From: Desmodesmus armatus
Taxonomy: Eukaryota > Chlorophyta > Chlorophyceae > Sphaeropleales > Scenedesmaceae
DNA: 64,000 nt
NCBI GenBank assembly: GCA_007449985.2
Contig: VIIQ02000679.1
Span: 263,001 to 327,000 of the forward strand
Reading direction: 5' to 3'
The first letter of the stretch is position 1. Each line of letters opens with the position of its first letter. Both the position numbers and the translations under genes were made by a program. The notes beneath the pieces are model-generated. The model searched no databases. It had not been told where the DNA came from and saw only the letters and a program-made list of their open reading frames with translations. Positions 57,159-64,000 of this stretch are shown piece by piece.

Positions 57159-60100
57159 ATGAGTGCAGCAGCAGTGCCCGACACTCGGATTGACAGCTAT
57201 CGTGCCATCCATATCTATGGCACCAAAAGCCGGGTGTATGTCGTCGGGCATGACAGTGGCCAGTGTCGAGTGCTCAAGTTCAGGAGGCAGGATGGGCCTC
57301 GTCTGGATGCCGTAGTCGATCCAATCTGCTATACACCCTCGCAGCTGTCACTCGTGCTGCGGAAGGTGCATGAACAGAGCGGTGGCTTGCAGCTGATCTG
57401 CAAGGTAAGCTGTAGCTGCTTTCGTGCTGCTGTTGGCTGGAGCTTCTCTGCTGGGTTGTAAGTTTTTTTGCATGCAGTATTTGATACCTTTTCCAGTGGT
57501 TGCCTGTGTTGAGCTGCTTGAGCAGCATGGTCACAACTGCTGTCACAACTGCTCCTGCACCTACACACCGTGCAGGGTCATGGCATCATCGGTTGCTTCC
57601 GGTTCACTGACAGCTACTACCTGCTGGTGGTGGCCAGGAGGGAATATGTGGGGCACATATGCGGTGCGTATGTGCAAGCAGTTGCCTTTCAGAATGCTGT
57701 CAGCAATGCCACCTGATGCCAACACCTCACGCTTGCTGGGCAGCCAGCAACATATTGTACTGACGTGCTGCATGTCGAGGTGTTGGAACACCATCTGATG
57801 CCTCGATGTTTCCCCAAGGGGTACCCCCCCTGGCCTCGCCACCAGGATCAGCTACATGCACCAGGCAGTTCACACATAGCAGCGTGCATTCCACCACTTG
57901 CTCCACTCACGCCTTCACACTGTCATCTGCCCGACAGGCTGCACTCTTGCCTGCACACGCTACATTTCAGACTCCTGATTCCCCCCCCTCCCCCCTCTCT
58001 TGGAGTCCCGCGCTCCTCTATGAACGACCAGGCTGCAAGGTGCATTGCATCACTGAGAACACCACGGGACAGCTCTGAGGCTAGGGAGCTCCGCCTCAAT
58101 CCCAATTCCACCCCCACCATCACACCCACACTTTCACCCGATCCCCCCCCCCCTGGTGCCGCCCTGCAGGCCACAAGGTGTACCGCATCGCTGAGACCTG
58201 CCTCATCTCCCTCAGCGCTTCACAGCAGCGCCTGGACAGCACAGCATCAGACAGCACAGCAGAGAAAAGGTGAGGCACACTCACTTGCTCTTGTGTGTTG
58301 CTTGCTCCCCTTGCGTCCTGATGCCGGGGGAGTTGGCATCAAATGACCATGTTGTGTTGTCAGTGGTGAGGCACACAGCGTTGGCAAGCCCGGCACGGCA
58401 GCTGTCAGCGAGCCCTGTGACTCCCCTCCTGGTGCTCTATATGCAAGTGCAGCATGTGTTGGTGTTGGCAGTGTTAAACACATGAGTTACAACCTTCAAG
58501 TGCATGTCATGACGACAGGCTTAAAAAGTGCGTTCCGACACGCACATATTGGTAAACGTGTTTATCATGATGGAATTGTTTCACCTGATACTTGTCTGAT
58601 GTCGGTGCATCTCTGCCAGCTCCCTCCGGTCCAGGGGACCACTGATTGCTGCAGTGGTCTAGAAAGCTGCTGCTGTGAGGACTGTAAGACTCTGTGAATT
58701 GAGACCGAGACTGTTGGAGGGGCCACCACCCTCCCTAGTGCATGTAAAGCCGGCCTAAGTCCCTTGTCCCCTAGGAATTACCTGCAGGCACAGTAAAGCA
58801 TTTTGGTAGCAACAGATGGTTGTCAGTAAACCTTGTATGAAACCACCTTGAAGGAGGCATGCAGAGCTTGGCTAGTGTGGCTTGATGTGACTTGAAGGGC
58901 TTGGGCGGGTAGCACGGTGAAGTAGTCCAGAAGCTGTCAGGGTTTACAAACTGTCACGGCTCTTGAATGACGAATGACCTGTTACGTAAGCACTCAGCAA
59001 CATAATGTAGGCCAATCAAGTGAGTAGGCTTTTGTGTTGTGTGTTGTGTGGCGTCGGGCTTTGCACACAAGCTGCACAAGCAGTATTGCAGCGCTGTCAC
59101 CATAGCTTGTTTATTCTGGCCATGCAATTTCTTCAGATTCAGCATCTTGCCAAGCGTACTGTGCTGGCAGCCCCAAATTTCTTCGCCCCCCCCTGGCGCA
59201 TCAGCCCCCTCCCTGTGTTGCTGTGCTGCACTGCATGGTGTGTTTTGCCATGCCTGCCGCCTGCTGCTGCGCATCTTACCTATTGATGTGACGTATTTTT
59301 TTGTCCCGCCCAGGTACCGCAAGCTGCTGTTGGGTGTTGACCTCACGAAGAATTTCTTCTTCAGCTACAGCTACAACCTGGCACACACACTGCAGCAGAA
59401 CCACACGCAGGCAGCAGCTACAGCCGCCGCAGCCGCCACGGCAGCAACCGCAGCAGCTACAGCTGCCGCCACTGGCAGCAGTAGTAGCGAAGCCGCAGCG
59501 ACTGTCCCAGGGGACGAAGGTGTGGATTCACCCCAGCAGAAGGAAGAGGCACAGCAGCAGCAGCAGCAAGAGCAGGAGCAGCAGGCACAGGCTGCTGCAG
59601 CAGCAGCGGCGGCGGCAGCAGCTGCAGCAGCGTCTGGTTGGGATGTGTATGACAGCAGCATGTTTGTGTGGAACGCGTACCTGACGCGTCCGCTGAGGGC
59701 TGCCATACAGAGCAGCAGGTGGACAGTGCCACTGGTGCACGGCTACTGGGAGCAGCGACAGGTGCGTTGGACAGGGGAAGATGCGTGTGTGTACGCACGT
59801 GTGTGTGTGTGGTGGGGAGATGGGGAGGTTGTATGTAGTGTGCCACTGGTGCACGGCTACTGGCAGCAGCGGCAGGTGTGTCAGGACGTGAAGGGGCTAC
59901 GCTTGCACATCAAGTCAGTGCGTGTTGTGCGGGCCGGGGCAGGGGGAGGGGGGCAAAGGGTTGTTGGGGTAATGTGTAGTCATGGTTGGGGACTGCAGGC
60001 TTTTCGACGATGAGGGCGCAGCGGGAGGGACGAGAGGGGGCGGTGCAATCGTGCACTGGTGCACACGCAGTAGGGGGAGCAACATCAAGTAAGAAGGTGT

Positions 60101-63100
60101 GGAGGATGGCACGTGCAGGTGTGTTGCACAGGCAGCTGACATGGAGTTTGTAACTCCGTTGAGAGCAAGGCAAGCAACATGGCAATGCAGTGCAGCCACC
60201 CCACCTCCAGAACCAACAAGGAGCTGCTCCTGGTTTGCTGGTTGCCCCGTGTTGCTGCAGGTGAACGTGTTTGGGCGCCAGCTGACGTTGACGCTGGTCG
60301 CGCGCCGCTCCCGCCACTTTGCCGGCACTCGCTATCGCAAGCGTGGCATCAGCGCCCAGGGCTTTGTTGCGAATGAGGTGGAGACAGAGCAGATCGTGGA
60401 CGCAGGTGGGGAAGGGCATAGAGGGTTGCTGCGGAGGGTGACTGTCGGGGTGTGCTAGCAGGTGGCCATTCTATGCCTGCAGTACCGGTGAACTGCTCCA
60501 TTTTCCTGTGATGCGGGCCTTGTGTTGCTCAGCATAGCTCTCTTTTGCACAGTGGGAGTACCTTGGTCAAAGGCGCACTTCCTCCCGGCACATGTGAAGA
60601 TGACGCCAGTTGGTTCCAACACGCGTGTGCACCTTTGTTTCCAACACCCCCGCCTTGCCTTCCTGACTTTGGTTGCACGCCTGCGTGTCGGTCGTCAGGT
60701 GTTGACTGGAGCACTGGTCAGCCGCTGTGGTCGTCAGTGGTTCAGCTGCGTGGCTCTGTGCCCCTCTTCTGGAGCCAGCAGGCCACAACACTCAGCCCCA
60801 AGCCTGACATAGTCCTGCAGCAGTTTGACCCAGCTTTCGAGGTGAGCTGCCCTTGCCTGTTGGCCCCTGCCACGGGCTGTGCACTCCCTAGCTATCTGGT
60901 CAGCGCGAAACAGCTGCAACTACGGCCGCTTTGCAGCCAACCCTATACAGCCATACAGTGATTGGCAGTGTGATTTGGTAGGCTAGGCTTCGTTCGTTGA
61001 CAGCCCTGTCGTTGCGGTAGCCCCTGTAAACATTGAAGTGGTGGTCTGGTATCTCTAGATTATCAGGTGGTCAGCAGGGTGCAGGTTGCTATGCTGTATC
61101 AAGCGTGCAGCCTACTGTGTTGCCAAACTGTAGCTACGTAGGGCCCTCCTTGATCTTTCATGTGAAATGTGCTTGTCCACCACCTGTGTCATGCTGTGTT
61201 GTGGTGTGCTGCGCTCCGCAGAAGACTGCCGCCCACTTTGCCGACCTGAAGAGGCGCTATGGTGACCCCATCATCGTGCTCAACCTGCTCAAAAGCAAGG
61301 AGAGGCGGTGAGCGGGGCATGCGCAGTGCTAGCCAATGGCTGACAGCCCATCCTGTGACATGTTCAAAGGTGGCAAGTCCACCCCCTGCGCTGCCACAAC
61401 TCTTGGCCGCTCTCTGTCAGTGTTGCTACAATACTCTAATGCTGCCACAATACTGAGTTCCTCCAGTGGGGAGAGTACCGCCCAGCGTTGAAAGTATCCA
61501 CTTGTAAAACCCTGCCCCCCCCCCCCCGCCTACTTCGCAAGCAACAGGCATTTGCAGATCCATAGAGCAACAGGCGTCTGAGGGGTTGGTGTCTCACTGG
61601 CTGCAGTGCTGCTGCTGTTGCTGCTGCTGCATCGGCGTCTTGGTGTGTCTGGTTGCTGCTGCAGGCCGCGTGAGGTGCTGTTGCGCAGTGAGTTTGCTGC
61701 TGCGCTGGCAGTGATCAATGCGGGGCTGACCACTGAGCGCCAGGTCATGTACATACCCTGGGGTGAGTGCAGGCAAGGGCCAAGTGTGTTGACACATGCC
61801 TTACAGCCAGCCACATGCACGGCGGGGTGCACTTTGCACGACATGGGTGTGTGCGTGCTGTTCTGGTGTGTGCAACACCGAGACTGCTGTTGAAGTCAGC
61901 CTGTAGTGTGTGCTATGACATGGTGAGACCACGGCTGATGTGCTAGCATAGGGCATACATGTGTAGCATGCAGGCAAGGGGCAGGTATTATCCCACTCTG
62001 GTATCCTGTGTGTATGCATATGGCATAACATGTAGCATGCATACAATGCTAGCTAGTGTGTGTGCGTTTGTGTGCTTATGTCCTGCAGACTTCAACCTGC
62101 ATGCCAAGCGGCCGGGTGCCAACTTACTGGTGGACATCAGTGCTGCAATGAGCCTCGCCTTGGAGGCAACAGGTAAGTGCTGTGGCCAGTGGTGGGGGTC
62201 AGCAGTGGTGGGTTCGTACAGCCTGCTGCTCGTGGGGCCCCGGGGGGGGGGGGGGGGGGGTGTCCCTGAGCAAGAGCATACGTGCGTGCGTGCCAGTGAT
62301 GTGATTTGATTGTGCCAGACAGTCTGTATGTAGCCCTGCATACCAGGAGCTGAAGGTGATGATTACCCTCAGCCCCTGCGCTACCAATTAGTACCAGGCT
62401 CATGGGGGGAGGGGGGGGGTCCGTCAGCGTGCCAGCAGCAGCCAAAAGCAGCAGCGCATATCACAAACACTGATTTGTGCTGTGCTGTGCTGAGCTATGC
62501 TTTGCTGTGTTGCGTCTGTACTTCAGGCATCTACGTGCACGGTCCAGCGTCCTGTGGCTCCTGTCAGCCAGCCATACAGGCCCGCTGTAAGGCAAGGACA
62601 CCCGCAGCTCAACAGCAGCAGGACCAGCAGCAGCAGGAACAGCAGCAGCAGCAGGCAGCAGGGTACCAGGAGCCACAGCAGGTGCAGGAGCAGGAGCAGC
62701 AGCTGCAGCAGCAGCTGGACAAGCAACAGCAGCGGCAGTTGGCGCCGGACGGCGATGACCCGTGCGGCTGCTGCACTTCTTCTGAAGTGCAGCAGCCGCA
62801 CGCAGCAGCAGCAGCAGGAGGCGGTGGTGGTGGCTGGAGGGGGTGGGGTCCGAAGCCGCGCGCTGCAGCGCCCAGCACGCGGTTGCAGTCGGGGGTGCTG
62901 CGCACCAACTGTATCGACTGCCTGGATAGGTGAGGGTGGAGGTTGGGTCAAAACGAGTGATTTCGATCGCCCTCATGCCTGACTTAGGAGATGAATTACG
63001 TCAAGTATGCCCTGAGGGCACCCTCATGGGCTCGTGGCTGGCTGGCTAGTGTCGAAGTTTAGGACCTTGTCCCCCATACCTGTGCTGTACTGTTATGCGG

Positions 63101-63945
63101 TTGGCGGCGGTCAGAGTGTTTGGTTGTCAGCTGTATGATGGGGAAAGAGCACAACCCAACCCAACCCCCTTTTACACCGACCCCTTTTCCTTCCTGCCCT
63201 ACAGGACCAATGTGGCCCAGTTTGCGTATGGGCTGGCTGTGTTTGGTCGCCAGCTGTATGCGCTGGGTGTGCTGGACGTCGAGGTGATTGACAGTGACAG
63301 CAGCATCGCCTTCCAGCTTATGGAGATGTATGAGGCAATGGGACACACACTCGCGCTGCAGGTGGGGCGGAGAGCGGGGGTGGCAGGGAGGGAAATGGTG
63401 GGGCATCAGGAAAGTGGTCTAGCAAGGTGGGATGCCTGCGCAGGGAAGACCTTTTGCTGCGGAGAAAGACACTTTGACCGACCTGAGGTAGATTGCGGGT
63501 GACGTCCGCCCGCGTACCAACCATTTAGGTGCATGTGGCAATGCCACAGACCCTGTTCCTGCTGGCTGCAGGGGTCCGTGGGGTGTGCGTAGCGGAGAGT
63601 GCCTTCTGCACAGGCCCTGCTTGATTGTATGCATGCATGGAGGGGGTTGGATCCGTTGTGAATGGCTCAGTGGGCCACGTGATGGGTTGTGTTTGTGGGG
63701 TTTGCTGTGCCCGCTTGTGGTTGGAAGGCCATCTCGTTTTGTTGTGCTGTGCTGTGCTGTGCTGAGCGGTAGCCACCATCAAAGCACTTACACGGAGCCC
63801 TCTTTACCGTGTATGGCGTGGTGCTGCTGCTGCTGCTGCTGCTGCTGCAGTATGGTGGCAGTGAGGCTCATGCAGCCTTCTTCCAGAAGAAGCGTGGGGA
63901 GTGGGAGGCCACCACGCAGTCGAGAGACCTGATGACATCCATAAG
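57159..63945 (+). CDS. SAC-domain phosphoinositide phosphatase (FIG4-like), partial
   Basis: Twelve exons are in phase; the gene continues past the window: 57159-57404, 57576-57663, 58170-58269, 59314-59761, 60261-60405, 60699-60841, 61222-61307, 61665-61762, 62089-62172, 62527-62929, 63205-63361 and 63851-63945. SAC landmarks: [53 protein letters not shown], and the catalytic CX5R motif in [15 protein letters not shown] (split between exons 10 and 11). These enzymes remove phosphate from phosphoinositides. [14 protein letters not shown] and YGGSEAH point to the FIG4/plant SAC1-5 type, which handles PI(3,5)P2 on endosomal or vacuolar membranes. Two insertions are unusual: an Ala/Gln-rich one in exon 4, and a Gln-rich one just before the catalytic loop in exon 10. 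Several introns hold partial copies of adjacent exon edges. Confidence 0.92.
58029..58062 (+). repeat. partial copy of the start of SAC exon 3
   Basis: AGGCTGCAAGGTGCATTGCA plus CACTGAGAACAC resembles the acceptor and start of exon 3 (AGGCCACAAGGTGTACCGCA plus CGCTGAGACCTGC at 58168), about 140 bp upstream inside the intron. Confidence 0.65.
59838..59880 (+). repeat. partial copy of the end of SAC exon 4 with its donor
   Basis: GTGCCACTGGTGCACGGCTA followed by CTGGCAGCAGCGGCAG-GTGTG repeats the exon 4 end (at about 59726-59766), with three substitutions, and keeps the GT donor. It could serve as an alternative donor or a duplicated exon end. Confidence 0.85.
62761..62802. repeat. perfect palindrome, 19-base arms, 4-base loop, in SAC exon 10
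   Basis: CGTGCGGCTGCTGCACTTC (62761-62779), loop TTCT, then its exact reverse complement (62784-62802). The open frame reads through both arms ([15 protein letters not shown]) in the low-complexity insertion before the catalytic motif. Confidence 0.95.
63109..63140 (+). repeat. partial copy of an internal piece of SAC exon 11
   Basis: GTGTTTGGTTGTCAGCTGTA (from 63116) matches GTGTTTGGTCGCCAGCTGTA in exon 11 (about 63239-63258), with two differences, and lies in the preceding intron. Confidence 0.65.
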
Positions 63946-64000
63946 GTGATGAGAAGCAAAGTGCTGAATCACTCACTGATACACCAATTCATTCATCCAC

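Noticed and set aside
1..64000. CRISPR array, operon or phage/plasmid features
   Set aside because: No regularly spaced repeats, no bacterial gene spacing, and nearly all genes carry spliceosomal introns.

Overview
This looks like nuclear DNA of a green alga, probably of the Chlamydomonadales (Haematococcus or Chlamydomonas-like). Nearly every gene is split by short GT-AG introns. The exons are full of CAG/CTG and GCN codon runs (poly-Gln, poly-Ala, poly-Ser), and TTTAGGG-type telomere motifs occur internally. There are no operons and no bacterial features. No transposase, reverse transcriptase or viral gene was recognised. Exon models below were built by hand from open frames, splice dinucleotides and intron phase; several close exactly in frame.

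Layout. 1-6.4 kb: a minus-strand JmjC/cupin-like gene (1936-4037) and fragments of another minus-strand gene upstream (5329-5840). 6.4-8.8 kb: a complete minus-strand LURP-one-related (LOR) gene. 10.1-16 kb: three tandem plus-strand copies of a small secreted CAP/SCP-like gene; the middle copy is intact and both neighbours are broken. 17-26.6 kb: an 18-exon RRP12 gene (ribosome biogenesis). 27.5-30.8 kb: a minus-strand MYND zinc-finger gene, divergent from a small HNH-type gene (31.5-33.5 kb). 35-41 kb: a secreted protein with six cysteine-rich modules followed by a Hedgehog-type Hint domain. 42.5-52 kb: a plastid-like tRNA-Ser(GCU), two paralogous N-acylated coiled-coil genes, and three poorly known minus-strand genes. 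53-56.8 kb: an F-box/WD40 gene. 57.2-64 kb: a SAC-domain (FIG4-like) phosphoinositide phosphatase that runs off the window.

Functionally this is an ordinary mixture of housekeeping and lineage-specific genes. What stands out is the DNA itself. (1) Introns repeatedly carry decayed copies of the neighbouring exon edge with its splice site (JmjC, LOR, RRP12 and SAC genes). (2) Several near-perfect palindromes of about 40 bp with 1-4 base spacers lie in exons and intergenic DNA. (3) The Hint gene is built from class 1-1 exon modules. (4) Three otherwise intact genes are each one base short, which looks like assembly deletions.
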